Positions 29,191 to 38,297 are shown, counted from the first letter of the stretch. The stretch: DNA of 64,000 bases from Scytonema hofmannii PCC 7110 (GCF_000346485.2 NZ_KQ976354.1:4980436-5044435), one strand, 5' to 3'. Notes: generated from the sequence alone by a model not told the origin. Program-made: numbers and translations.

Positions 29191-29222
29191 CACCGTAGGG
29201 GCGCAAGGCCTTGCGCCCCTAC
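29191..29222. repeat. palindromic repeat CGTAGGGGCGCAAGG..., copy 2
   Basis: GTAGGGGCGCAAGG/CCTTGCGCCCCTAC, a perfect inverted repeat, the same family as 22996-23029. It lies downstream of the CHAT-TPR gene and beside the TnpB element. Confidence 0.75.
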
Positions 29223-29304
29223 AAGTATGAAACGACCATTATTCGTTGATTCACATGATGGTCAATTTGGACAGTGCGTTATACAGTTGAAGTGTCTTCT
29301 AAAA

Positions 29305-31959
29305 CTATAACCAATTGCCTACAAGTACAAAAGATCCCCAGAAGAAGGGATTTTTATCCTTAGCAAAAACTGCAAGTTGAGCACGTTGGAGTGCTTCTGC
29401 TTTATTCACCCCAGTTTTTAACTCTCGGTAAAACTCACTCATCAAATCAGCTGTTGATTCATCATTAACCGCCCACAATGTTGCTAGGGTACTGCGAGTA
29501 CCCGCCCGGACTGCAACTCCAGCCAATCCTAGTGCTGCTTGCTTGTCTCCTTCAGCAGTTTTACAGGCACTAAGAACGAGTAACTCAATGGCATTTGACC
29601 GTTTGCGATCGCTAACTCTTAATAACTTATCAAATTCCTTGACCTGAAGTAACTTATCCCACATCAGAATAAAAGTCTTTTCTGGATCGGAACTAAACTC
29701 ACCGTGAGTTGCTAGGTGAACTATTGTGTAAGGGTCGGTTTGCAGTTGATTTTGCAGATTATTTTCGGTAAATTGCTGATTGAGTAATTTCTCGCTCTTA
29801 GGAATCTCCAATTGAATTTCTTTTAACTCTCGTGGTACATTTTTAAGTTGGGGAAATTTGCGGTTTTCAATGGAATGTGCTTGCGTCACTCCTGCAGTTA
29901 AAGCATTCAACTTTACCTTTTGTAAGGGTTGGGGAGCAAGAAGTTGCAAACCAGGTGTTACGGCGAGCGCATACTTCTCTACCAAATATTTTTGCTGTTC
30001 TTGGTCGAAGAGAACTGCCATAGGAACGTTTCGCAACTCACCATCCAATACAAACACCAAAGTTTTAATACCATTCTTGCTTAATTCTGCTTCCGCTGGT
30101 CGAATTAACCAGTTATATACCTGTTGTGAGAGTCGTTTAACTTGAGCAGTTTGGGTAACATCTTGCAAATTTTTCCTAAGATTTTCTATAATATCATTGA
30201 CTTTATCTCGATCAATAAAAGTGTTATAGTAGTGCAAGTCTTGATTGGGTAATTTCAGAATGACCTCTAAGCTATTGGGCAAAATAATTGGATAGATAAC
30301 AGCTGCTTGTCGATCTTTTTGATCGACCACAGGGTCAAGTTCTTGCTTGGGTTCCAAACAAGCTGAGCGAAAGAAGTTGTCTAGTTCTGCAAGTTGTAAA
30401 GACTCCATCGCAAAACGCGCTTGTCGCAAATTATCCTGAGATGGGTTCCCCTGTCCCCTATTCCCTGTTTGCAGTAACAAAGTAACAAACTCCCGATAAA
30501 CTGGTTCCACACTTTCCCGGAATGAAAACTGAATATCTGGATTGATAGCCACCAGATCGCGCCGCAAGGATTGAAGGGTTTTGAATGCTTGAGAATAAAA
30601 TGCAATTGCTCCTGTAAGATCTCCTTGCTGTTTGCGTAGACGCCCCATTTGCCATTGCCACTGGTAAGCAATATCCCCTACATTTAGATCTTGAGCAATC
30701 AACAAAGCTTTCTCTGTCAGTTTTTGGGCATATAAAAACTGCTGATTTTGTTCGTATAACTCCCCAAAAGTCCCAAGAGCATAGGATTCAGAACGCCGAT
30801 CTTGCAAGCTTTGTGCTTGTTGGACTGCTTCTGTTAAAACGCGGGCTGCTGTTTGGAAGACAGAGGAAGAAGACGCGGAGAGTTTTCCATTCGCCGTATC
30901 TCCATGTCCCCTCATCCCCGTGTCCTCTCCTCTACTCCCCAGTTTTATCAAATTTTGGGCAAAGTTAATTTTCACCTCAACAGCCCTTCGGCTTGTAGGT
31001 AAGTCAGCGATCGCAGATTGAATTTGAGATAACAATATGAGATGATTGAAAGATTGCTTAGTTGCGATCGATAAATTCAGTTGATTGAGATAAGCTTGAA
31101 TGCGGGTAAGCGATTGAGAAGACAGACTTGCAGCTTGTTGGTAGTCGTTGAATGCTTTTTGAAATTTTTTCTGAGCACGAGCTGTGTTACCCAAACTGAA
31201 TAAAATTTCACTCTCCATTTGAGTCAATTGTGACGCTTTTGCAAGTGCTAAACTTTGCTCCAACACCTGCTGAGATTCTTTCAAATCACCTACAACTTGT
31301 AGAACATTACCAAGACTCAATAATTGTGCAACTTTCACGGGGGAATTTGGTTGATTTTTAAGAGTTTGTGATACCTCAGTTAATAGTTTATTTGCCTGAC
31401 GGTAATTTCCTAAAGCTTGTAAAGCTTGAGCGGAATTGATACGGTTGCGGGTGAATGCTGTGCTTTCTCCTATTTTCTGATAAATATGAGCAGCGTCTTG
31501 CCAAGTCATAAGTGCAGACTCTGTTTTGCCCTGTGCTAACTGCAACTGCCCTCGTACATCTAGAGTTTGTGCGAGAATTCTAGAATATTCTTGTGAATTT
31601 TGTAAATCTTGTAACAAATTTAAACTTTGTGCGATCGCGTCCTCTGCTTGATTCCACAAACTCAGTTGCTGATAAGCCAAGGAAAGATTACTTAACGTCA
31701 TAGCCGCCTGCAAACTATCCCCATTAGCTTCAAAAACTGTAGAAGCTTCTTTCAAGACATCAGCTGCATGAGAAAACTCTCCGGCTTCGTAAAGTCTTTT
31801 ACCCTGTTCCACTAAAGCCTGTGTCTTATCTTGGCTTTTTGTTACGTGCGGTGAATCAGCGATCGCCGCAGAAGTACTTTTCAACATTGGTGGTGCTATT
31901 ACGCAAAAATAAGCAACTATTAGTGCTAGTAATAATCGAAACCAGTTTCTTTTCACCAC
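29305..31959 (-). CDS. TPR-CHAT domain protein, exported
   Basis: 884 residues. The N-terminal signal-like segment is 'RLLLALIVAYFCVIAPPML'. Many TPR-like helical repeats follow (about residues 40-480), e.g. 'AMTLSNLSLAYQQLSLWNQAEDAIAQ'. The C-terminal CHAT peptidase domain has His in 'VHLATHGEF' (about 746) and Cys in 'LSACKTA' (about 793), then 'LAGVAVRAGTRSTLATLWAV'. CHAT domains are caspase-like proteases; TPRs likely bind a partner or substrate. Two low-complexity segments ('SRGEDTGMRGHGDTANGK' and 'GNRGQGNPSQ') are encoded by heptamer-repeat DNA and interrupt the TPR region. GTG is the start. There is no clear operon partner. Confidence 0.87.
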   Translation of the reverse strand: MVKRNWFRLLLALIVAYFCVIAPPMLKSTSAAIADSPHVTKSQDKTQALVEQGKRLYEAGEFSHAADVLKEASTVFEANGDSLQAAMTLSNLSLAYQQLSLWNQAEDAIAQSLNLLQDLQNSQEYSRILAQTLDVRGQLQLAQGKTESALMTWQDAAHIYQKIGESTAFTRNRINSAQALQALGNYRQANKLLTEVSQTLKNQPNSPVKVAQLLSLGNVLQVVGDLKESQQVLEQSLALAKASQLTQMESEILFSLGNTARAQKKFQKAFNDYQQAASLSSQSLTRIQAYLNQLNLSIATKQSFNHLILLSQIQSAIADLPTSRRAVEVKINFAQNLIKLGSRGEDTGMRGHGDTANGKLSASSSSVFQTAARVLTEAVQQAQSLQDRRSESYALGTFGELYEQNQQFLYAQKLTEKALLIAQDLNVGDIAYQWQWQMGRLRKQQGDLTGAIAFYSQAFKTLQSLRRDLVAINPDIQFSFRESVEPVYREFVTLLLQTGNRGQGNPSQDNLRQARFAMESLQLAELDNFFRSACLEPKQELDPVVDQKDRQAAVIYPIILPNSLEVILKLPNQDLHYYNTFIDRDKVNDIIENLRKNLQDVTQTAQVKRLSQQVYNWLIRPAEAELSKNGIKTLVFVLDGELRNVPMAVLFDQEQQKYLVEKYALAVTPGLQLLAPQPLQKVKLNALTAGVTQAHSIENRKFPQLKNVPRELKEIQLEIPKSEKLLNQQFTENNLQNQLQTDPYTIVHLATHGEFSSDPEKTFILMWDKLLQVKEFDKLLRVSDRKRSNAIELLVLSACKTAEGDKQAALGLAGVAVRAGTRSTLATLWAVNDESTADLMSEFYRELKTGVNKAEALQRAQLAVFAKDKNPFFWGSFVLVGNWL

Positions 31960-32085
31960 GTTTTTGTATTTTTAAATACTAATTAAGATCCAAACAATAA
32001 ATATTTTAATTTATAAAATATTTTAATTGACAAATTTCCATTGAGAAACTTGTCAATTATTTTCTCATAACCAGGTATATTTGTT

Positions 32086-32472
32086 TTATAGACTGGGGTG
32101 TAGAATAGCTTCCACTTGAGCGATTACTAGATCGATGTCAATAGGCTTTCGGATCAATCCATCAACCTTTACATCGCGATAGTTTTGAGAATAATCTTCA
32201 CTAATACCTGTGACTAACAAAATAGGAAGAGATTGAAACTTATCTGATTGTCTGATACGTTGAGCAATTTCGTATCCATCCATTTCAGGCATCATCACAT
32301 CTAGTATCAGCAGGTCAGTCGAGTCAGAGTCAGTTTCAATCTTAGTTAACACTGCCGCACCAGAATCAGCAATCTCAATCTCGCGCTCCTCTGCTTCTAG
32401 AATTGCTTGGAGAAGAAAAGAGTTATCAGCATTATCATCACATATCAATATCCGCTTAATAATCCTATCCAT
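32086..32472 (-). CDS. REC-only response regulator
   Basis: About 128 residues from the preferred ATG at 32472; the frame is open to 32577 but the extra 35 residues look non-conserved. The receiver domain is complete: acidic pair in 'ILICDDNADN', phospho-acceptor Asp in 'LLILDVMMPEMDG', Thr/Ser in 'ILLVTGIS' and Lys in 'GLIRKPID'. There is no output domain, so it probably works as a phosphorelay or protein-interaction partner. It is 130 bp downstream of a Crp-like regulator on the same strand; no histidine kinase is nearby. Confidence 0.85.
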   Translation of the reverse strand: MDRIIKRILICDDNADNSFLLQAILEAEEREIEIADSGAAVLTKIETDSDSTDLLILDVMMPEMDGYEIAQRIRQSDKFQSLPILLVTGISEDYSQNYRDVKVDGLIRKPIDIDLVIAQVEAILHPSL

Positions 32473-32602
32473 TAGTCCTATATAAACAGAATACTTTTCT
32501 GTCTCAGATTTACTAAATTTTCTTAGTAGTATAAACAAACTGAGTATAGGCGTCTGTACGGTTTCCGACACAAACAACTACTGAGAAAGAATTCATCTGA
32601 AA

Positions 32603-33331
32603 TCACGCCCGCAACCCATTACCTAGCAACCGCTCGCACTCGGCTTTAACGAGATGATAACATTCACAGGAAGTCGCTTCCAAGTCTGACCGATTCAGGA
32701 TAGTAATTCTGCCACGACTATAGTGGATTATTCCCGCCTTGCTGAGGGTGCCTGCAGCCACTGTGACGCCAGAGCGCCGTGTACCAAGCATTTGGGCGAT
32801 AAATTCCTGAGTGAGAGCAAACGTGTTTGACGGCATACGGTCAGAGACTATCAACAGCCACCGGGCGAGTCGTTCTTCTATTGTATGGAGACGGTTGCAA
32901 ACAGCTGTTTGCGAGACCTGGGTGAACAGTACTTGCGTATAACGTAACAGCAGACTTTGAAGTGAAGCACCTCGGTTGAACTCGGTTTTGAGATGTTCTG
33001 TCTCCATCCTCATGGCAGTGTTTGCAATCTGCACAAACGCGGTGGTAGTTGTGGTGTTACCGCCCCAAATTACGGGAAGACCCACCATGCCTTCATTGCC
33101 TACCACACCGACTTCGACCGTCGAGCCGTCTGACTGGGTGGAGACCAAAGAAACTATTGCCTGATGGGGAAAATAGACGTGTTTAATTGGTTCGCCAGAC
33201 TCGTAGAGCACTTGCTTGAGTGAGAGCGTAACGAAATCCAGGTGAGGAATAAGGCGTTGGTATTCTGAAGCAGGTAGAGCGGCGAGTAGCCGATTTTCTA
33301 TCGGCAAATTGAGATGGTTAGACACCAACAT
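32603..33331 (-). CDS. Crp/Fnr family transcriptional regulator
   Basis: 242 residues from ATG 33331, chosen because AAGGAGG lies 8 nt before it; the open frame extends to 33394 but without a ribosome binding site. The N-terminal cyclic-nucleotide-binding-like fold shows 'VLYESGEPIKHVYFPHQAIVSLV' and 'EVGVVGNEGMVGLPVIWGG'. The C-terminal winged helix shows 'LTQEFIAQMLGTRRSGVTVAAGTL'. The canonical cAMP-contact motif is not evident, so the ligand is unknown. It may form a transcription unit with the REC-only gene downstream. Confidence 0.86.
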   Translation of the reverse strand: MLVSNHLNLPIENRLLAALPASEYQRLIPHLDFVTLSLKQVLYESGEPIKHVYFPHQAIVSLVSTQSDGSTVEVGVVGNEGMVGLPVIWGGNTTTTTAFVQIANTAMRMETEHLKTEFNRGASLQSLLLRYTQVLFTQVSQTAVCNRLHTIEERLARWLLIVSDRMPSNTFALTQEFIAQMLGTRRSGVTVAAGTLSKAGIIHYSRGRITILNRSDLEATSCECYHLVKAECERLLGNGLRA

Positions 33332-34034
33332 TGGGAGCCTCCTTGGCTTAACAGTGCTTAGAAAAGCAACTAATGGCACAAGGAGAGGAGGCAATAACTC
33401 AATCTCAATATGTCATCTAGTAAATCTTTTGGCAAAAAACGAGACTTTTAGTAGCTTATGTAGTATGTACAAAGGCTTGTAATGAACTTTATCTCTTGTT
33501 GTGTAAAATTTTTCGCAATACTCTTGCTGATTAACTTTCCTTTATTACAACTGTAAACCCTGTGATATCACCCAAAGCTATTGCGACCCTGACTAATAAC
33601 AAAGGTTAAACTAAGAAAACCCCTGCAATAGTACACGGCAAGAGAGCAGGTGCAGGGGGATGGCTACTATTAACATTGGTTCCTTTATCTTTTCAGTTTC
33701 GCTTAGTGACAGTTGGTATTGTAAGACCTATAGGCAGATCTAACTATTAAGCTTTTGTGTGAGCATCGACACACTGCTAAGTGTTTATAGTCAATCAAAG
33801 TTCTCACAACCAATTCAACAATTGAAAGCTTACAGCAAATTTCAACTTGGTGAGGTACAAAAATTACCCCCCTCTGTCCCCCCGATGCCTTGGGGGGATG
33901 AAAGGGGGGTGTACCTCATTAGACTGAGAAAGGCTATAATGTCACATTCTCATTTCTCCCAACATCGTAGGTCGCATTGTCACTATTTTGTGACACCCGT
34001 CACCACTCACTGGTTACTGGTCACTGGTCACTGG
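33332..34034. other. intergenic region with hairpin and repeats
   Basis: About 700 bp. CCCCTGCA ... TGCAGGGG (33620-33659) is an inverted repeat with a ~25-nt interior. Near 33867-33915 there is another C-rich/G-rich inverted repeat (ACCCCCCTCTGTCCCCCC ... GGGGGGATG-type). The 3' end holds the TGGTCAC heptamer repeat. I see no ORF with coding character. Confidence 0.5.
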
Positions 34035-34042
34035 TCACTGAT
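34008..34042. repeat. STRR heptamer array (GGTCACT)
   Basis: About five direct copies of a 7-nt unit (TGGTTAC/TGGTCAC). The minus-strand stop codon of crtH (TGA at 34035-34037) lies inside it. Confidence 0.85.
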
Positions 34043-35525
34043 TCAGCCCCAAATCAACAGCGATACGATGAGCACAAGCAAACCCAGAAAATGCCACTGC
34101 GTTTAAACCCTGACCGGGAAACGTACTATCTCCCACACAATAAAGCCCTGAAATTGATGTTCTGTTGAAAGGCATTCCCAACAACCCTCGCAACTTCTGT
34201 CGGGGGATTGGTCCATAAGTACCATCATCACGACCTAAAAAGCGACGATGGGTTTTAGGAGTCCCCACCTCTAAATAATCCAAACCTGCATTTAACCCTG
34301 GAAAAATCTTTTCCAAACGATTAATTATTCTCCAAGCCGCCTGTTCTTTGTTTGCGTCATACTCACTTGCTGATAAACCCAGCCAGTCATCAATCCAGGA
34401 AGGTGTAAAAGAGTGAATGATGTGATATCCAGAAGGTGCTAACTCTGGGTCAAGCAACGTTGGAATCGACACAAATACAGTTCCTTCTGTCGCTGTCATC
34501 TTTTCCCAGTTTTCTAGCAAAATGTGATGGCACTCTGTCCCTGAAGGCAAAACTTCCGCTTTTACTCCCATATGCAAATTTAGAAAACTAGGTGACTTCT
34601 GATAGCGTTGCTGCCATCTTTTTTCATTAGAAGGAATTTCTTGTTGATTTAGTAATTTCTCAAAGGTATCCCATCGTGTAGCGTTTGAGACAATTCGTTT
34701 AGCACGATACACTTGACCGTTAGTGAGTTGTACACCCACAGCTTGTTTATTTTCTATGAGAATTTTCGAGACCTTGGCTTGATATTGAATTTGTCCTCCT
34801 GCTTTAATCAACCCTTCTGCTAATTTTTGAGCAATTTGTCCTACCCCACCTTTAGGATAATTGACACCTCCGTAGTGTCTATCTGAAAAAACCATTCCAG
34901 CATTAATCATGGGTGTCATCTGAGCAGGTACTACTGACCAGCAATAGCACTCTATATCAAGAAATCTTAACAATTGGGGGTCTTTAATATAACGCTTTGC
35001 CACATCCCCAACATTTTGAGGTAGATATTTTGCTAAACCAAGACACGCCAAAGGCTTCTGAAAAAAACTGCGAAGTAAATACCGGGGTTCCTCCAATGAC
35101 AGCAACTCCATACTATTGAGACAATGAAAGACTCGCCAACATTCATCATAAAATTGACGAATTCCTTTGCTCTCATGTGGAAAGTACGCAGTTAGATTTT
35201 GCAAAAATTCTTCATAAATGCGGTCAACTTTAATATCCAAACCTTCTGGTAAATGATAGTGAATTTGAACCGGATCGGGAATCACCTCTAAGTTAACATT
35301 GACAGATTGTAAGGCACGTGCAAGCAAGTTAGTCGTTCCTTTTTGCCCGAATCCAAATATCATAGATGCCCCAACATCAAATCGATAGCCCTCCCTCTCA
35401 AAATAACCAGCGCTACCCCCAGGGATTAAATATTGTTCCAGTAACAGCACTCTAGCACCCTTAACTGCTAATTGAGTTGCTGTTACTAAACCGCCTATTC
35501 CAGATCCAATAACTATGACATCCAT
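34035..35525 (-). CDS. crtH: carotene isomerase (prolycopene isomerase)
   Basis: A 496-residue flavoprotein of the CrtI/CrtISO family that converts poly-cis lycopene to all-trans lycopene. The FAD-binding motif '[21 protein letters not shown]' begins at residue 3. '[25 protein letters not shown]' and the C-terminal '[21 protein letters not shown]' are characteristic of cyanobacterial CrtH as against phytoene desaturases. Length matches the family. The stop codon is contributed by a heptamer repeat. Other carotenoid genes are not adjacent, as is usual in cyanobacteria. Confidence 0.92.
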   Translation of the reverse strand: MDVIVIGSGIGGLVTATQLAVKGARVLLLEQYLIPGGSAGYFEREGYRFDVGASMIFGFGQKGTTNLLARALQSVNVNLEVIPDPVQIHYHLPEGLDIKVDRIYEEFLQNLTAYFPHESKGIRQFYDECWRVFHCLNSMELLSLEEPRYLLRSFFQKPLACLGLAKYLPQNVGDVAKRYIKDPQLLRFLDIECYCWSVVPAQMTPMINAGMVFSDRHYGGVNYPKGGVGQIAQKLAEGLIKAGGQIQYQAKVSKILIENKQAVGVQLTNGQVYRAKRIVSNATRWDTFEKLLNQQEIPSNEKRWQQRYQKSPSFLNLHMGVKAEVLPSGTECHHILLENWEKMTATEGTVFVSIPTLLDPELAPSGYHIIHSFTPSWIDDWLGLSASEYDANKEQAAWRIINRLEKIFPGLNAGLDYLEVGTPKTHRRFLGRDDGTYGPIPRQKLRGLLGMPFNRTSISGLYCVGDSTFPGQGLNAVAFSGFACAHRIAVDLGLNQ

Positions 35526-35530
35526 ATAAT

Positions 35531-35567
35531 TGTTAGTGGTTAGTGGTTAGTGGTTAGTGGTAACTAC
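35531..35567. repeat. STRR heptamer array (TTAGTGG)
   Basis: Four direct copies of TTAGTGG just upstream of the crtH start. Confidence 0.8.
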
Positions 35568-35849
35568 TAACTAAATAACAAAAAAGAGGGACAAGCCAGA
35601 CGAACCCTGACCAATCCCGTTTGCCGATCCTTAAAGAGAGGAGAACACTGAACAACAATATAACCTTGATTGAGAATTGCTGTCAACTACTAATGCAAAA
35701 ATTTATCAACAAAAAACAAAGTAGTTGTCATAGTAGAAACCCTTCGTGCCACGCTATGTGCAAGGCACAGGCGTTCGCGTTCGCCATCAGGGCTGGACTC
35801 ACTAGGTGAAAGCTTAAAGGCTGGAGTGCGATTTGGTTGTCAAATATGC

Positions 35850-35855
35850 TAAAAT
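35850..35855 (+). promoter_or_regulatory. extended -10 promoter candidate
   Basis: TGC-TAAAAT at 35847-35855 is an extended -10 element that would start an RNA near 35862, just before the hairpin-rich stretch upstream of upp. There is no good -35 hexamer. Confidence 0.35.
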
Positions 35856-35861
35856 ATTCAT

Positions 35862-36046
35862 ATCAGTACAAGATTTAAAAACCTACCCCCGGACTGGGGG
35901 AAAGTCTACGCCCGAAACAACCTTGAGGAGACATCAGCACCCCCTTGTGGGAAAAGTGTTGAGCCTGGGAACCTGAGCAATCAGGATATTAAGATAGCGA
36001 TGTCTTAAGAATCTCTCAGCCTTGAGGCTGGAGATCGTCAAGATGT
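35862..36046 (+). ncRNA. structured RNA candidate upstream of upp (possible IS605 right-end guide-RNA remnant)
   Basis: Five hairpins follow each other: CCCCC/GGGGG (35886-35900), TCAGCAC/GTGTTGA (35934-35962), CCTGA-GCAA-TCAGG with a GNRA loop (35972-35985), AAGAT/GTCTT (35991-36006), and a 25-nt stem ATCTC-CAGCC/GGCTG-GAGAT (36011-36035). No ORF overlaps them. The end, CTTAAGAATC-hairpin-GTCAA, resembles the right ends of cyanobacterial IS200/IS605 elements, so this may be an orphan omega RNA left by a lost tnpB. Alternatives are an upp leader regulator or an independent small RNA. I cannot match it to a known RNA family. Confidence 0.5.
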
Positions 36047-36086
36047 TTCGGTCGTTACTTATTAGAAAAAGCGGCTATTTCCGGCT

Positions 36087-36737
36087 ATGACGCTACAATT
36101 GCGCGTATACGTTCCCCCTCATCCTCTGATAAAGCACTGGTTGGCAGTTGCTCGTGATGCTGGAACCCCCTCGGTGCTGTTTCGCAGTGCGATGACGGAG
36201 TTAGGACGGTGGCTGACTTATGAAGCAGCTCGAGAATGGTTGCCAACTCAAGAAACAACAGTGCAGTCTCCCTTAGATTCCTGTCCGGCAACTCTGATAG
36301 ATCCAACAGTACCTGTGGCAGTAGTACCAATTCTACGAGCCGGACTGGGGTTACTGGAAGGGGCGCAAACAGTTCTGCCCCTAGCATCAATTTATCATTT
36401 AGGATTGGTGCGAGATGAAGAAACTTTACAACCTCTGTGTTACTTAAATAAGTTGCCAAAAAAATTTCAATCGCAAACGCGAGTGTTGGTTACCGATCCA
36501 ATGCTCGCAACGGGTGGATCTATCATGGCGGCTATGGCAGAATTAACACAACGCGGTGTCGATCCAACTCAGGTTCGGATTATTAGCGTAGTTGCAGCTC
36601 CACCAGCTTTGCAAAAATTGAATGATGCTTATCCTGGCTTAATTGTTTACACGGCCACCATCGATCAAATGGTCAACGATCGCGGTTTCATTGTACCAGG
36701 TTTGGGAGATGCAGGCGATCGCATCTTTGGAACATAA
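36087..36737 (+). CDS. upp: uracil phosphoribosyltransferase
   Basis: A 216-residue enzyme that makes UMP from uracil and PRPP (pyrimidine salvage). The PRPP-binding motif is 'VLVTDPMLATGGSIMAA', and the C-terminal uracil-binding region is 'RGFIVPGLGDAGDRIFGT'. 'PILRAGLGLLEG' is also typical. Length matches the family. The gene starts about 40 bp after the structured RNA candidate. Confidence 0.93.
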   Translation: MTLQLRVYVPPHPLIKHWLAVARDAGTPSVLFRSAMTELGRWLTYEAAREWLPTQETTVQSPLDSCPATLIDPTVPVAVVPILRAGLGLLEGAQTVLPLASIYHLGLVRDEETLQPLCYLNKLPKKFQSQTRVLVTDPMLATGGSIMAAMAELTQRGVDPTQVRIISVVAAPPALQKLNDAYPGLIVYTATIDQMVNDRGFIVPGLGDAGDRIFGT

Positions 36738-36756
36738 GCTAGTATGCACGTAGGGG

Positions 36757-36783
36757 CAGTGACAAGTAACCAGTGACCAGTGC
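36757..36783. repeat. STRR heptamer array (AGTGACC)
   Basis: About three copies of the GTCACTG heptamer on the opposite strand to the copies at 34008, starting about 20 bp after the upp stop. Confidence 0.75.
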
Positions 36784-36821
36784 ATAATAACTGTTTTGAT
36801 GAAATCGTAATTATCTGCCAA

Positions 36822-36902
36822 TACCTGTTAATATATCCTAATACTAACAGGTATGGGAGATGAATAAGGTATACAATCCGAGACTTGTTAACATACCTGT
36901 TA
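36822..36902 (+). promoter_or_regulatory. operator-like triple 9-mer TACCTGTTA
   Basis: TACCTGTTA occurs at 36822-36830, inverted (TAACAGGTA) at 36845-36853, and directly again at 36894-36902, all within 140 bp of the next start codon. The first two form a perfect 9-bp inverted repeat with a 14-nt spacer. This arrangement suits binding by a dimeric regulator or an RNA hairpin. Confidence 0.5.
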
Positions 36903-36960
36903 AAAGCAGTTAGTATCTTAAATATAAACAGATTTCAATTTAAGGAGGTGATACAACCTG

Positions 36961-37485
36961 GTGAAAAAGAAAAAACCTTTAATAGCAAGACTAACTACTA
37001 TTAGTAAATCAAAAGTCAAGTCGGGTAAACCGGATTTTCAGCGCCGGGTTGGAATCGAAGCGAAATTACCTCAAATCTCAGAAGCTCTGCTGCTTGAAGA
37101 CATGAGTTATTATTACGGCTCATATCAAAGAACAGCTTTAAATCTACTTCAATCCGGGAAGTCTGATTCAGAGGTCGAGAAGATTCTTCAATCACGTTTT
37201 GGGATTGCTTGGGCATGGGCTGATAGTATAGCAACATTAGCTAAGTCAACTTATGACCAGTTGCAAACAGCAAAGCAAAATCGAATTGAATTGTTGTCAT
37301 CCGATCTTAAATCTGGCTGGAAGTATTTTCAAGAAGAAATAGAGAAACTCGAACAAAGTATTACTAAGTTTAACGGCAAGCCTCAACAGTACAAGCGGAT
37401 CAATAAAAAGTTGTTAGGCTTGAAGTCTAAGGCTCTGAGGCTGAAACGCAAACAGAAAGAGTTAGATGCTCTTGGTAGCTATTGA
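36961..37485 (+). CDS. TnpB-like N-terminal fragment (174 aa), RuvC part absent
   Basis: A basic, helical protein. 'RRVGIEAKLPQISEALL', 'YYGSYQRTALNLLQSGKS' and the coiled 'QQYKRINKKLLGLKSKALRLKRKQKEL' resemble the N-terminal helical region of cyanobacterial TnpB/type V-like nucleases, just before their RuvC domain. The reading frame stops there (TGA 37483-37485), with no RuvC downstream. GTG 36961 is the start; the preceding AAGGAGGTGAT (36942-36952) is an unusually long match to the anti-Shine-Dalgarno sequence, so it is probably translated. It may be a decayed transposon gene or a domesticated RNA/DNA-binding protein. The family call is by eye. Confidence 0.5.
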   Translation: MKKKKPLIARLTTISKSKVKSGKPDFQRRVGIEAKLPQISEALLLEDMSYYYGSYQRTALNLLQSGKSDSEVEKILQSRFGIAWAWADSIATLAKSTYDQLQTAKQNRIELLSSDLKSGWKYFQEEIEKLEQSITKFNGKPQQYKRINKKLLGLKSKALRLKRKQKELDALGSY

Positions 37486-37534
37486 CAGGTTATTTGAAGG
37501 TGATAACTGTAAAGGAGAGTAAGGTGGTAAGGAT

Positions 37535-37888
37535 ATGAGTCAGCAAGATGGTTTTGCAAGTGGTTTTCTAACCGGAGCAATTGTTGGTAGCGTAGTAGGT
37601 GGGCTTGTGGGTGCGCTTGTTGCTTACAAACGAGAACCTGAAGAATTACCAGAAGAAGAGCGTCAGTTAAACTCTAGCGCAACAGAAGTTAAAAAAGCAG
37701 CGAAAAAGCGTCCTATCAAAGCTTCTGAAGAAGACAGCATGGAGATGGAGATGGCACGGCGATCTCTAGAAGATAAAATTGCTCAGCTCAATGCCACGAT
37801 TGATGAAGTGCGTCAGCAATTGGGAAATGTGAATGGCAATGCCAATCAACCCATTAACGACCGTTCCCCTCAATACAGTGACCAGTGA
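37535..37888 (+). CDS. small membrane-anchored protein with Gly-rich helix (YtxH-like)
   Basis: 117 residues. The N-terminal 'GFLTGAIVGSVVGGLVGALVAY' is a glycine-rich TM helix, as in YtxH-type envelope proteins. A charged linker follows, then a coiled-coil 'EMARRSLEDKIAQLNATIDEVRQQL'. AAAGGAGAG and AAGG lie upstream of the ATG. The final residues ('QYSDQ') and the stop are encoded by a heptamer repeat. It is followed on the same strand by a YggT gene. Function is unknown. Confidence 0.72.
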   Translation: MSQQDGFASGFLTGAIVGSVVGGLVGALVAYKREPEELPEEERQLNSSATEVKKAAKKRPIKASEEDSMEMEMARRSLEDKIAQLNATIDEVRQQLGNVNGNANQPINDRSPQYSDQ

Positions 37889-37905
37889 CCAGTGACCAGT
37901 GACCA
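37876..37905. repeat. STRR heptamer array (AGTGACC)
   Basis: Four copies of AGTGACC. The TGA stop of the preceding gene (37886-37888) is within it. Confidence 0.85.
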
Positions 37906-38024
37906 TGACAAATAAGATCTGGAAACTGAACGCGGATAATTGTAATTGCACGCGCTGAAATAAAAGATAAATTAGAATCAAGGATAACACCGCTTTTAAC
38001 ACTCAACAGGAAACTGACCCATCC

Positions 38025-38297
38025 ATGAATCTACTGATCAGCACACTCTATCAATTCGTACAGATTTATAGTATCTTACTGATTATCAGAGTCCTCTTGT
38101 CATGGTTCCCTAACATCAGTTGGGGTAGCCAGCCATTTGCAGCCCTCAGCCAAATCACAGACCCTTACCTCAATCTCTTCCGTTCCATAATTCCCCCCTT
38201 GGGTGGAATGGACTTTTCTCCACTATTGGCTTTTCTACTGCTTAACGTTTTGAGTTCTTTGCTTATGTCTCTAACACGCTTTTCCATTGTCGGTTAA
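38025..38297 (+). CDS. YggT/Ycf19 family membrane protein
   Basis: 90 residues with two TM helices ('QFVQIYSILLIIRVLLSWF' and 'LLAFLLLNVLSSLLMSL') and the family signature 'RVLLSWFPN...ITDPYLNLFRSIIPPLGGMDFSP'. In cyanobacteria and plastids YggT/Ycf19-type proteins are linked to thylakoid organisation and cofactor assembly; the exact role here is not shown. Strand and spacing allow co-transcription with the preceding small membrane gene. Confidence 0.9.
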   Translation: MNLLISTLYQFVQIYSILLIIRVLLSWFPNISWGSQPFAALSQITDPYLNLFRSIIPPLGGMDFSPLLAFLLLNVLSSLLMSLTRFSIVG

